Origin: Roseateles_B flavus
GTDB taxonomy: Bacteria > Pseudomonadota > Gammaproteobacteria > Burkholderiales > Burkholderiaceae_C
Direction of reading: 5' to 3'
Assembly (NCBI RefSeq): GCF_039872765.1
Contig: NZ_JBDPZC010000001.1
Span: 1,116,001 to 1,180,000 of the forward strand
DNA length: 64,000 bases
In this document: one piece after another, positions 17,813 to 27,178 of the stretch
How the letters are laid out: each line of letters begins with the position of its first letter
How positions within the stretch are numbered: the stretch's first letter is position 1
Position numbers and translations under genes: made by a program
Notes under the pieces: generated by a model
Database searches by the model: none
What the model was told of the DNA's origin: nothing
The model's input: only the letters and a program-made list of their open reading frames with translations

Positions 17813-18361
17813 TCAGAAGTAAGGCGCGTCTTGCAGGCGGGGCGCCCGGGCGTCCTTGTCGGCCAGCTGGGGCGTGAGGCCCTCCAGGGGCCACTCGATG
17901 CCCACCGTCGGGTCGTTCCAGGCCAGCGCGCCCTCGGCCTGGGGGGCGTAGTAGTTCGTGGTCTTGTAGAGGAAGTCGGCGCTCTCGCTGAGCACCAGGA
18001 AGCCGTGGGCGAAGCCGGGCGGGATCCAGAGCTGGCGGTGGTTGTCCGCGCTCAGCTCGTAGCCTTCCCATTGGCCGAAGCGGGGGCTGTCGCGGCGCAT
18101 GTCCACCGCCACGTCGAAGACGCGGCCGCTGACCACGCGCACCAGCTTGCCCTGGGCATGCGGCGGCAATTGGAAGTGCATGCCGCGCAGCACGCCGCGG
18201 CCGGAGCGGGAGTGGTTGTCCTGCACGAAACGGACTTCGCTGCCGACGGCCTGGTCGAAGGCTTGCTGGTTCCAGCTCTCCGTGAAGAAGCCGCGCGCGT
18301 CGCCGAAGACACGGGGCTCGATCAACAGCACCTCAGGGAGGCGGGTGGGGGTCACTTTCAT
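17813..18361 (-). CDS. rfbC: dTDP-4-dehydrorhamnose 3,5-epimerase
   Basis: A 182-residue cupin-fold epimerase, third step of dTDP-L-rhamnose synthesis. Visible family features are LIEPRVFGDARGFFTESWN, FVQDNHSRS, VLRGMHFQLPPHAQGKLVRV (substrate-binding and catalytic His region), DVAVDMRRDSPRFG and IPPGFAHGFLVLSE. The length is standard. The start at 18361 shares a base with the rfbA stop (TGATG), which indicates translational coupling; a longer upstream extension is just the rfbA tail in another frame. It lies last in the rfbB-rfbD-rfbA-rfbC set. Confidence 0.95.
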   Translation of the reverse strand: MKVTPTRLPEVLLIEPRVFGDARGFFTESWNQQAFDQAVGSEVRFVQDNHSRSGRGVLRGMHFQLPPHAQGKLVRVVSGRVFDVAVDMRRDSPRFGQWEGYELSADNHRQLWIPPGFAHGFLVLSESADFLYKTTNYYAPQAEGALAWNDPTVGIEWPLEGLTPQLADKDARAPRLQDAPYF

Positions 18362-19245
18362 CAATAGCTCTTCTCTTTCAGCAGGCGCAGCAGGTACTGC
18401 CCGTAGCCGTTCTTCACCATGGGCTGGGCCAGCCGCTCCAGCTGCCCGGCATCGATCCAACCGTTGCGCAAGGCCACCTCCTCGGGACAGGCGACCTTGA
18501 GACCCTGGCGCTTCTCCAGGGTCGCGATGAACTGGCTGGCGTCCAGCAGGCTGTCATGCGTGCCGGTGTCCAGCCAGGCGTAGCCGCGGCCCATGATCTC
18601 GACGTGCAGCTGGTCCTGGCGCAGGTACTGGGCGTTGACGTCGGTGATCTCGAGCTCGCCGCGCGCGCTGGGGCGGATGCCGGCCGCGATGTCGCAGACC
18701 TGCTCGTCGTAGAAGTACAGGCCCGTGACCGCGTAATTGCTCTTGGGCTGGCGCGGCTTTTCCTCGATGGACAGGGCCTGGCGCTGCGCGTCGAACTCGA
18801 CCACGCCATAGCGCTCCGGGTCGGTCACGTGGTAGGCGAAGACGGTGGCGCCCTGCTTGCGGTTCGAGGCCTCGCCCAGCAGGCCCTGGAAGTCATGGCC
18901 GTAGAAGATGTTGTCCCCCAGCACCAGGGCCGAGGGCGCGCCGTCGATGAAGGACTTGCCCAGCAGAAAGGCCTGGGCCAGGCCGTCGGGGCTGGGCTGC
19001 ACGCAGTACTGCAGGTTCAGGCCCCAGCGCGAGCCGTCGCCCAGCAGGGCCTCGAAGCGGGGGAGGTCCTGGGGGGTGCTGATCAGCAGGATGTCCCGCA
19101 TGCCCGCCAGCATCAGGGTGCTGAGCGGGTAGTAGACCATGGGCTTGTCATAGACCGGCAGCAGCTGCTTGCTCATGGCCAGCGTGGCCGGGTGCAGCCG
19201 GGTGCCGGACCCGCCAGCGAGGATGATGCCTTTGCGATTCTTCAT
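18361..19245 (-). CDS. rfbA: Glucose-1-phosphate thymidylyltransferase
   Basis: A 294-residue nucleotidyltransferase that makes dTDP-glucose from glucose-1-phosphate and dTTP. The N terminus shows GIILAGGSGTRLHPATLAMS followed by KQLLPVYDKPMVYYPLS, the pyrophosphorylase signature; VLGDNIFYGHDF and EEKPRQPKSNYAVTGLYFYD are also typical. AGGAGC precedes the ATG. It is 82 bp downstream of rfbD and coupled to rfbC. The enzyme is normally feedback-inhibited by dTDP-rhamnose (family knowledge). Confidence 0.96.
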   Translation of the reverse strand: MKNRKGIILAGGSGTRLHPATLAMSKQLLPVYDKPMVYYPLSTLMLAGMRDILLISTPQDLPRFEALLGDGSRWGLNLQYCVQPSPDGLAQAFLLGKSFIDGAPSALVLGDNIFYGHDFQGLLGEASNRKQGATVFAYHVTDPERYGVVEFDAQRQALSIEEKPRQPKSNYAVTGLYFYDEQVCDIAAGIRPSARGELEITDVNAQYLRQDQLHVEIMGRGYAWLDTGTHDSLLDASQFIATLEKRQGLKVACPEEVALRNGWIDAGQLERLAQPMVKNGYGQYLLRLLKEKSY

Positions 19246-19327
19246 GGCTTGGAAGCTCCTTCCCTGCGAAGCATGCCGCGGCGCGCGGGCCCTGCTCGGC
19301 GATGAAACAAGGGATTTGCGGCTGTCT

Positions 19328-20224
19328 TCAGAGACCGCGCTCGCCCAGCACCTCGTCCAGCATGCGCCGCACCCCGTCTTGCCAGGGGGGCTGGCGCAGG
19401 CCGAACTGCGCGCAGAGCTTGCGGCAGTCCAGGCGCGAGTTCAAGGGGCGGCGGGCGGGCGTGGGGTAGGCGGTGGTCGGGATGGCCTCCACGTCCTGCG
19501 GCCGGACCTTGAGGACCTGGCCCAGGGCCTGCGCCTGCTCCAGCACCAGGCGCGCATAGCCGTGCCAGCTGGTCTCGCCGCCGGCCGTGGCGTGGTAGAG
19601 GCCCTGCCGGCCGGGGTCGGCCAGGGTGGCACGCAGGGCCTGCACACTGAGGTCGGCCAGCAGCTCGGCGCCGGTGGGGGCGCCGATCTGGTCGGCGATC
19701 ACGCGCAGCTGCTCGCGCTCCCGGGCCAGCTTCACCATGGTCTTGGCGAAGTTGCCGCCGCGGGCCGCATGGACCCAGGAGGTGCGCAGGATGAGGTGGG
19801 TGCAGCCGCTGGCCTGGATGGCCTGCTCGCCCTCGAGCTTGGTCTGGCCGTAGACGCTCAGCGGGCCGGTCGCGGCCGATTCGTCGCGGGGTCGGTCGCC
19901 GCTGCCATCGAAAACGTAGTCGGTGCTGTAGTGCAGCAGCAGGGCCTGCCGCTCGCGGGCCACACGGGCCAGGCGGGCGACGGACTCGGTATTGACGAGC
20001 CGTGCCAGCGCAGGCTCGCTCTCGGCCTTGTCGACGGCGGTGTAGGCGGCGGCATTGACGATGGCGTCCGGTGCGAGGGCGCGGGCCAGGGCCTCGAGGC
20101 GCTCGGGCTCGGCGAGGTCCGCGCCTTGCGCACGGCCCGGCGCGAGCACCTCGCCCAGCGGCGCCAGCGCGCGCTGCAGCTCCCAGCCCAGCTGTCCGGA
20201 AGCACCCAGGAGCAGGATCTTCAT
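19328..20224 (-). CDS. rfbD: dTDP-4-dehydrorhamnose reductase
   Basis: A 298-residue SDR enzyme giving dTDP-L-rhamnose in the last step of the pathway. It has LLLGASGQLGWELQR, VNAAAYTAVDKAES, HYSTDYVFDGSGDRP, SVYGQTKLEGEQ (catalytic Tyr-x3-Lys) and LRTSWVHAARGGNF. The ATG at 20224 overlaps the rfbB stop by 4 bp. A longer upstream in-frame stretch is out-of-frame rfbB. Length and motif spacing are normal. Confidence 0.95.
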   Translation of the reverse strand: MKILLLGASGQLGWELQRALAPLGEVLAPGRAQGADLAEPERLEALARALAPDAIVNAAAYTAVDKAESEPALARLVNTESVARLARVARERQALLLHYSTDYVFDGSGDRPRDESAATGPLSVYGQTKLEGEQAIQASGCTHLILRTSWVHAARGGNFAKTMVKLAREREQLRVIADQIGAPTGAELLADLSVQALRATLADPGRQGLYHATAGGETSWHGYARLVLEQAQALGQVLKVRPQDVEAIPTTAYPTPARRPLNSRLDCRKLCAQFGLRQPPWQDGVRRMLDEVLGERGL

Positions 20225-21282
20225 GCGCGGCCGTACTGCTGCTGCACCCAGTCGCGGTAGGCGCCGGACTGCACGCGCTGCACCCACTCGGGGTGGTCCA
20301 GGTACCACTGCACGGTCTTGCGGATGCCGGTGGCGAAGGTCTCCGCGGGGCGCCAGCCCAGCTCGCGCTCGATCTTGCGGGCGTCGATGGCATAGCGGCG
20401 GTCGTGACCGGGGCGGTCCTTCACGTAGGTGATCAGGCGGCTGTAGGGGCCGGCGGCGTCGGGGCGCAGCTCGTCCAGCAGGGCGCACACCGTCTTCACG
20501 ATGTCGATGTTGGCCATCTCGTTCCAGCCGCCGATGTTGTAGGTCTCGCCCACGCGGCCGCCGGCCAGCACGGCACGGATGGCCGAGGCGTGGTCGCGCA
20601 CATAGAGCCAGTCGCGGATCTGCTGGCCGTCGCCGTAGACGGGCAGGGGCTTGCCCGCCAGCGCGTTGACGATCATCAGCGGGATCAGCTTCTCGGGAAA
20701 GTGATAGGGCCCGTAGTTGTTCGAGCAGTTGGTGGTGAGCACCGGCAGGCCGTAGGTGTGGTGCCAGGCGCGCACGAGGTGGTCGCTCGCGGCCTTGGAG
20801 GCCGAGTAGGGGCTGTTGGGCTCGTAGGGGTTCGTCTCGGCGAAGGCGGGGTCCTCGGCCTTCAGCGAGCCGTAGACCTCGTCGGTGGAGACATGGTGGA
20901 AGCGGAAGGACTCCCGCTCCCCCGGGGTCAGGCCTTGCCAGTGCTGGCGGGCGGCCTCCAGCAGCGTGTAGGTGCCCTCGATATTGGTCTTGATGAAGGC
21001 GCCGGGACCGCTGATGGAACGGTCCACGTGGCTCTCGGCCGCGAAGTGGATCAGCGCGCGCGGCCGGTGCTCGGCCAGCAGGCGGTCCAGCAGGGGGCGG
21101 TCGCCGATGTCGCCCTGCACGAAGACGTGACGGGCATCGTCCTTCAGCGCGGCCAGGTTCTCCAGATTGCCCGCATAGGTGAGGGCGTCCAGGTTGAGCA
21201 CCGTCTCGTCCGACTGGGCCAGCCAGTCCAGGATGAAGTTGCTGCCGATGAAGCCGGCGCCGCCGGTGACCAGGATTGTCAT
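20221..21282 (-). CDS. rfbB: dTDP-glucose 4,6-dehydratase
   Basis: A 353-residue NAD-dependent SDR enzyme making dTDP-4-keto-6-deoxyglucose. The N terminus has LVTGGAGFIGSNFILDWL; then NLDALTYAGNLENL, HFAAESHVDRSI, HVSTDEVYGSL, YSASKAASDHLVRAW (Tyr-x3-Lys) and NCSNNYGPYHFPEKLIPL. All are diagnostic of RmlB. The ATG at 21282 was chosen because the Rossmann fold starts at residue 2. It is 43 bp downstream of manC and coupled to rfbD. Confidence 0.96.
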   Translation of the reverse strand: MTILVTGGAGFIGSNFILDWLAQSDETVLNLDALTYAGNLENLAALKDDARHVFVQGDIGDRPLLDRLLAEHRPRALIHFAAESHVDRSISGPGAFIKTNIEGTYTLLEAARQHWQGLTPGERESFRFHHVSTDEVYGSLKAEDPAFAETNPYEPNSPYSASKAASDHLVRAWHHTYGLPVLTTNCSNNYGPYHFPEKLIPLMIVNALAGKPLPVYGDGQQIRDWLYVRDHASAIRAVLAGGRVGETYNIGGWNEMANIDIVKTVCALLDELRPDAAGPYSRLITYVKDRPGHDRRYAIDARKIERELGWRPAETFATGIRKTVQWYLDHPEWVQRVQSGAYRDWVQQQYGRA

Positions 21283-21325
21283 TGCTGTGCTTGCGTCTGA
21301 AGGGCTGCCCGGCGGGGCCCCGGGC

Positions 21326-22765
21326 TCACTTGCGCCCGTAGCTGTCGTCGAAGCGGACGATGTCGTCCTCGCCGAGGTACGACCCGGACTGTACTTCAAT
21401 GATCTCCAGCGGCACCTTGCCCGGGTTGGCCAGGCGGTGGACCTGGCCCAGCGGGATGTAGGTGCTCTGATTCTCCGACAGCAGCAGCACCTGCTCGCCA
21501 TTGGTGATCTCGGCCGTGCCGGAGACCACGATCCAGTGCTCGGCGCGGTGGTGGTGCATCTGCAGGCTCAGCGAGGCGCCGGGCTTGACCATGATGCGCT
21601 TGACCTGGAAGCGCTCGCCCATGTCGATGCTGTCGTACCAGCCCCAGGGGCGGTAGACCTTGCGGTGCAGGTTCTGCTCGGCGCGCTGGCGCTCGCTGAG
21701 CTGGCTGACGATCTTCTTGACATCCTGGCTCTTGTTGCGGTCGGCCACCAGCACGGCGTCGGCGGTCTCCACGATGACGATGTTGTCCAGGCCGACGGCG
21801 CTGACCAGGCGGCTGGTGGCGTGGACCAGCGTGTTGTGGCTGTCGGTCACCAGGGCGTCGCCCACGGTGGCGTTGCCGTCGGCGTCCTTGTGCGCGACTT
21901 GCCAGACGGCGTCCCAGGCGCCCAGGTCGTTCCAGCCGGCGGCCAGCGGGACCATGTGCAGGGGGATGTCGCTGCCGGGGCAGCGCTCCATCACCGCGTA
22001 GTCCACGGACTCGGCGGGCACGGCGGCGAAGAGGGCCTTGTCCGGACGCACGAAGAGGCCGTCGGGCTGGGCGCCGGCGAAGGCGGCGCGGGTGGCCACG
22101 TCGATGTCAGGGCGGAAGCGCAGCAGGGCCTGCAGCCAGGTGCTGGCGCGCATCACGAACATGCCGCTGTTCCAGAAGTAGTCGCCTGCGGCCAGGTAGC
22201 CCTGGGCGGTGGCGAGGTCCGGCTTCTCGACGAAGCGCTCGACGCGCCAGCTGTCGCCCTCGGCCTGGCTCTTGATGTAGCCGAAGCCAGTCTCGGGACG
22301 ATCCGGCGTGATGCCCAGGATCACGATGCCGCCACCGGAGGCCTGGCGCACGGCGGCCTGCAGCGCAGCAGTGAAGGCGGCTTCGTCGACCACGGTCTGA
22401 TCGGCCGGGGTCACCACCAGCACCGGGTCCTGGCCCGCGGCCAGGGCCTGCAGGGCGGCCAGGCTGACGGCCGGCGCGGTGTTGCGGCCCACGGGCTCCA
22501 GCAGCACGGCGGCGGTGGCGATCTTCGCGTCGCGGAGCTGGTCCAGCACCAGGAAGCGGTGTTCCTCATTGCCCACGATGAGGGCGGGCAGGGCCTGGAT
22601 GTCCGCCGCGGCCAGGCCGGCCACGCGCTGCACGGCCTGCTGGAACAGGCTCTGCGTGCCGGACAGCACCAGGAACTGCTTGGGGAAGCCGGCGCGGGAC
22701 AGCGGCCACAGCCGCGTGCCGCTGCCGCCGGCCATGATGACGGGTTGAATCTGGAGAGTGCTCAT
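21326..22765 (-). CDS. manC: Mannose-1-phosphate guanylyltransferase / mannose-6-phosphate isomerase
   Basis: A 479-residue bifunctional enzyme of the type II class. Residues 1-350 form the nucleotidyltransferase domain with VIMAGGSGTRLWPLSR, and VEKPDLATAQ; the C-terminal 120 residues form a cupin isomerase domain with RPWGWYDSID, VKPGASLSLQMHHHRAEHW and the QSTYIPLGQVHRLAN region. It makes GDP-mannose, the substrate of gmd on the plus-strand operon. It stands between galE and rfbB with short gaps. No separate phosphomannomutase gene is in the window. Confidence 0.94.
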   Translation of the reverse strand: MSTLQIQPVIMAGGSGTRLWPLSRAGFPKQFLVLSGTQSLFQQAVQRVAGLAAADIQALPALIVGNEEHRFLVLDQLRDAKIATAAVLLEPVGRNTAPAVSLAALQALAAGQDPVLVVTPADQTVVDEAAFTAALQAAVRQASGGGIVILGITPDRPETGFGYIKSQAEGDSWRVERFVEKPDLATAQGYLAAGDYFWNSGMFVMRASTWLQALLRFRPDIDVATRAAFAGAQPDGLFVRPDKALFAAVPAESVDYAVMERCPGSDIPLHMVPLAAGWNDLGAWDAVWQVAHKDADGNATVGDALVTDSHNTLVHATSRLVSAVGLDNIVIVETADAVLVADRNKSQDVKKIVSQLSERQRAEQNLHRKVYRPWGWYDSIDMGERFQVKRIMVKPGASLSLQMHHHRAEHWIVVSGTAEITNGEQVLLLSENQSTYIPLGQVHRLANPGKVPLEIIEVQSGSYLGEDDIVRFDDSYGRK

Positions 22766-22801
22766 GACGTTTCAGTGGATGCAGTCGGCAGGGCCTGGCG
22801 C

Positions 22802-23815
<1,014 letters not shown>

Positions 23816-23831
23816 GGGGGTGCGGGCGGGT

Positions 23832-25061
23832 TCAGCGAAGCATCAGCTGCGCACTGCAGCCGATGGCATTGGCGCTGTACGGCAGGGAGAACTGGGTGGA
23901 GGCGCTGCTGCGCTCCTCATGCGAGTACTGGCAGCCCAGCTGGGTGTTGCGCCACGGGGCCCAGCTGGCGCCGAGGGTCAGGACGCGGTTGTTGTCATGG
24001 CCCTCGACGGCCTGGCCCAGATTGCTGGTGTAGCGCAGTTCGCGGCGGGTGTTCAGCAGGCTGGCGTTGAGGGCGATCTTGGCTGTCAGCTCGTAGTCCA
24101 GGCTGAAGCGCAGCGAGCTGCTGCTGCGGTTGTTTTCGGTGCGCACCAGGCCGGAGAACATGCTGCTGCTGTCCAGGCCGGCGTCGCGGGCCAGCTGGGT
24201 GGAGAGCCGCAGCTTGGTGCTGGGCTGCCAGTTCCACTGCAGCGAGGCGGTGAGGCCGCTGATGTTGTTGCCCTCGCTGTGGCCGTAGGTGGTGCGGGCA
24301 TGGCCCAGGCGGGCGTTGTAGCTGCTGGCGCCGCCCGGCTCCCAGTCCAGGCTCAGGCCCAGCTCCTTGCGGTCCAGGTCCTCGCCGACACCGCCGGCGA
24401 CCACGCGCTCGTCGTAGCTGCCCCGGGTCAGGCGGCCGCTGAGCCCGAGGCGCAAGCCCGGCCGGGGCCGGTAGTTGAGGCCTGCGTTGCTGCTGTGCTG
24501 GCGGTAGTTGTAGGGGCTGTAGCTGGCCAGGCTGAAGCGCTCGCGCAGCCAGCCGGCGCCGCCCTCCACCTGCCAGGCGCCGCCCAGGCCGTAGCGGACC
24601 TGGGCATTGAGCTGCTCGTTGCGCTGCTCGTTGCGCTCGGCCACGCTGGGGCGGTCGCCCGGGTTGAAGGCAGCGAGCGAGCGGCTGGCACTGCCGCTCA
24701 CGGTGCCGCTGAGCTTCTCGAAGGCCTCCCAGCTGTAGCCGCCGGAGAGGCTGTAGCCGCTGTTGTCCAGGGCGCTGTTGTTGCGGTAGCGCTGCTGGCG
24801 CAGGGCGGCATCCAGCACCAGGCGCTGGCGGCCGAAGGTCTGGTCGATGCCGGCCCGCAGGCTCACGCTGCCCACCCAGTCGCTGCTGTGGGGGCTGCCC
24901 TCGCTGAGCCGGTAGAGGTTGGACACATGGGTCAGCCCCGCGCCCACCCCCAGGTAGTAAGGATTCGTTTCAGCCTGCGCCGTCGGGGAGCTCAGCTGCA
25001 GCGCGAACAGGCAGGGGAGGGACGCGGCACGCAGGGCGGGTCGGATGAGGCAGGCGGGCAT
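23832..25061 (-). CDS. epsL: EpsL-type outer-membrane beta-barrel protein of EPS operon
   Basis: A 409-residue protein with a signal peptide (residues 1-33; basic start, hydrophobic core, cleavage around AQA-ET). The rest is a run of alternating polar and hydrophobic short strands with many Tyr/Leu/Arg and turns rich in Gly, Asn and Ser, as in a 16-18-strand outer-membrane barrel. It ends in SAQLMLR. The position directly after an EpsB-type transferase gene matches the EpsL family of exosortase-B polysaccharide loci. It may serve as the exit pore or an accessory. The identification rests on architecture and context rather than an obvious motif. Confidence 0.72.
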   Translation of the reverse strand: MPACLIRPALRAASLPCLFALQLSSPTAQAETNPYYLGVGAGLTHVSNLYRLSEGSPHSSDWVGSVSLRAGIDQTFGRQRLVLDAALRQQRYRNNSALDNSGYSLSGGYSWEAFEKLSGTVSGSASRSLAAFNPGDRPSVAERNEQRNEQLNAQVRYGLGGAWQVEGGAGWLRERFSLASYSPYNYRQHSSNAGLNYRPRPGLRLGLSGRLTRGSYDERVVAGGVGEDLDRKELGLSLDWEPGGASSYNARLGHARTTYGHSEGNNISGLTASLQWNWQPSTKLRLSTQLARDAGLDSSSMFSGLVRTENNRSSSSLRFSLDYELTAKIALNASLLNTRRELRYTSNLGQAVEGHDNNRVLTLGASWAPWRNTQLGCQYSHEERSSASTQFSLPYSANAIGCSAQLMLR

Positions 25062-25096
25062 GGGTGGCTTTGACAGGCGTTGTCCGGGGGGTGTCT

Positions 25097-26491
25097 TCAA
25101 TAGGCATTGCGATCGAACACCACCAGACGGATGGTGCGCGCGATGATCTGCAGGTCCAGGCCGAGCGACCAGTTGCGCAGGTACTCCAGATCGTATTCGA
25201 CCCGTGCGCGCATCTTGTCCAGAGTATCGGTCTCCCCGCGCAGGCCGTTCACCTGGGCCCATCCCGTGATCCCGGGCTTGACCTTGTGCCGGACCATGTA
25301 GGCCTTGATCAGCTCGCGGTACTGCTCGTTGTGCGCCACGGCGTGCGGGCGGGGCCCGACGATGCTCATGCGGCCCTGCAGCACATTGAAGAACTGGGGC
25401 AGCTCGTCCAGCGAGGTCCGCCGCAGGAAGGCGCCGAAGGGCGTGATGCGGGGGTCGTCTCGCGTGGCCTGGCGGATCTCGTCAGCGGCCTCCATGACGC
25501 GCATGGAGCGGAACTTGTAGACCTTGATCTCGCCGCCGTCCAGGCCGTTGCGGCGCTGCTTGTAGAGCACCGGCCCGGGCGAGCTCAGCTTCACGCCCAG
25601 GGCGATCAAGCCCATCAGCGGCGCCACCATCACCAGGATGAGGCTGGCCAGCAGCAGGTCGCTGCAGCGCTTGACCAGCTCGTTGCTGCCGGTGAAGGGC
25701 GTGTCGCAGATGCCCACCACGGCCATGCCGTTGAGGTCCTGCAGCCGGCCCTGGATGATGCTGATGCCGAAGACGTCGGGCACGAAGAACAGCGAGGCCG
25801 TCGTGCCCTGCAGCTTCTCCAGCAGGGCCACGATGCGGGGCTGCGAGCCCAGGGGCAGGGTGATGTAGACCTCGCGCACATTGCGCGTGCGGATGAAGTC
25901 GGCCAGGCCGTCCAGCGTGCCCAGGTGATGGTCGCGGGCCTCGGCATGGACGCGCTCGCCGAGCCGGTCGTCGAAGAAGCCCAGCAGCTCGCGGCCGTGC
26001 GTGCCGTCCGTCTGCAGTGCGCGGGCCACCTTGGCCCCCAGGGCGCCGGCCCCCACGATCACGGCCGCGCTGCGTGCCTGCGGCCGGCGTGCCAGCCAGC
26101 GCAGCAGCCGGTGGCCCAGGCCCACGCTGGCCCATTGCAGCAGGGGCGTCAGCAGGGCCCACCAGGTCAGCACGCGGGTGTCGAAGTAGCCGAGGCTGCT
26201 CGTCGCGTAGGCGAAGGCCCAGAGGATGGCCAGCAGCACGGCCCAGGCGCTGAGGATGTCGGTGATGGCGCTGACCGGGTGGGTGGAGAAGCGGTCGCGG
26301 CCGGGGAAGGTGAGGGTGAAGACCAGCAGGCACAGCACATAGCTGGCACGGATCACCGGCTCGCCGAACCAGGCATTGACCGCCAGGAAGACGGCCACGG
26401 TGAGGCCGGGCTCCAGAAAGGCCGCGACCAGGGCCGGGACCGACTGGGGGGCGCTGTAGAAGGTTCTCTTGTAGCTGCGGTCCTCGAACAT
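25097..26491 (-). CDS. epsB: Undecaprenyl-phosphate sugar phosphotransferase (EpsB/WcaJ type)
   Basis: A 464-residue polyisoprenyl-phosphate hexose-1-phosphate transferase that starts the repeat unit. Four or five N-terminal membrane segments (about residues 20-120) lead to a Rossmann CoA-binding-like domain (VIVGAGALGAKVARAL). A further membrane helix (SDLLLASLILVMVAPLMG) precedes the bacterial sugar transferase domain with VYKFRSMRVM, RRTSLDELPQFFNVL, GRMSIVGPRPHAV and KPGITGWAQVNGLRGE. It is the first gene of the minus-strand operon. GGAG lies about 11 bases before ATG 26491. A very long upstream in-frame extension over ubiJ-ubiB is spurious. Confidence 0.93.
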   Translation of the reverse strand: MFEDRSYKRTFYSAPQSVPALVAAFLEPGLTVAVFLAVNAWFGEPVIRASYVLCLLVFTLTFPGRDRFSTHPVSAITDILSAWAVLLAILWAFAYATSSLGYFDTRVLTWWALLTPLLQWASVGLGHRLLRWLARRPQARSAAVIVGAGALGAKVARALQTDGTHGRELLGFFDDRLGERVHAEARDHHLGTLDGLADFIRTRNVREVYITLPLGSQPRIVALLEKLQGTTASLFFVPDVFGISIIQGRLQDLNGMAVVGICDTPFTGSNELVKRCSDLLLASLILVMVAPLMGLIALGVKLSSPGPVLYKQRRNGLDGGEIKVYKFRSMRVMEAADEIRQATRDDPRITPFGAFLRRTSLDELPQFFNVLQGRMSIVGPRPHAVAHNEQYRELIKAYMVRHKVKPGITGWAQVNGLRGETDTLDKMRARVEYDLEYLRNWSLGLDLQIIARTIRLVVFDRNAY

Positions 26492-26644
26492 CGTGCAGGA
26501 ACTCCGGTCGCCAGGCACCAGCGGTCCAGGGGCTCCTGGGCCGGCCGGCGGCCGATTCTCCCTCAAGACCCTGGTGATGGTGCGAGGGGGTCGGGTCTTG
26601 ATCCCTCGCAGGCGCGGCCGGGCCGGCCTGCCTACAATCCGCCC

Positions 26645-27160
26645 ATGATTCAAGACTGGTCGACGCTTCTCGCGCCGGCGGTGCAGGACCGCATCGCCCT
26701 CCTGCTCAACCACGTCCTCTCCCGCGAAAGCGTGGCGACGGACCGCCTGCGCCCGCACGCGGGCCGCGTGCTGCGCGTGCACCTGGCCGGCTGGCCGGCC
26801 CTGCTGCCCGCCGCGCCGGACATGCTGCTGGCCATCACGCCCGCCGGGCTCTTCGAGCGCCTGGACGGCGCACCGGAGGAGGCCCTGCGCATCGAGGTCG
26901 ACGCCAGCAATCCCGCGGCCCTGGCCCTGGGGGCGCTCACCGGCGCCAAGCCCGGCGTGCAGGTGCAGGGCGACGCCGCCCTGGCCGGCGACATGAGCTG
27001 GCTGATGGACAACCTGCGCTGGGACATCGAGGACGACCTCGCCAAGCTGGTCGGCCCCATGCCCGCCCGCCAGCTGGCCCGCTGGAGCCAGGCGGCTGCC
27101 CAGGCCTGCGGCGCCCTCGCTCGGGGTGCGGCCGGGCTGATGAAGTCCCGCGGCGGCTGA
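26645..27160 (+). CDS. ubiJ: Ubiquinone biosynthesis accessory factor UbiJ (SCP2 domain)
   Basis: A 171-residue protein with an SCP2-like lipid-binding fold: an LxxHLAGWPALL segment, AITPAGLFERL and a core with VQVQGDAALAGDMSWLMDNLRWDIEDDLAKLVG, here split as the GDAALAGDM and LRWDIEDDL motifs. It supports aerobic ubiquinone synthesis with UbiB and UbiK. It is 18 bp upstream of ubiB. Its usual upstream neighbour ubiE is absent; instead the start of the EPS operon lies 153 bp away, divergently. Located in the cytoplasm or at the inner face of the membrane. Confidence 0.85.
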   Translation: MIQDWSTLLAPAVQDRIALLLNHVLSRESVATDRLRPHAGRVLRVHLAGWPALLPAAPDMLLAITPAGLFERLDGAPEEALRIEVDASNPAALALGALTGAKPGVQVQGDAALAGDMSWLMDNLRWDIEDDLAKLVGPMPARQLARWSQAAAQACGALARGAAGLMKSRGG

Positions 27161-27178
27161 GCCCAGAGACACCCCCCG

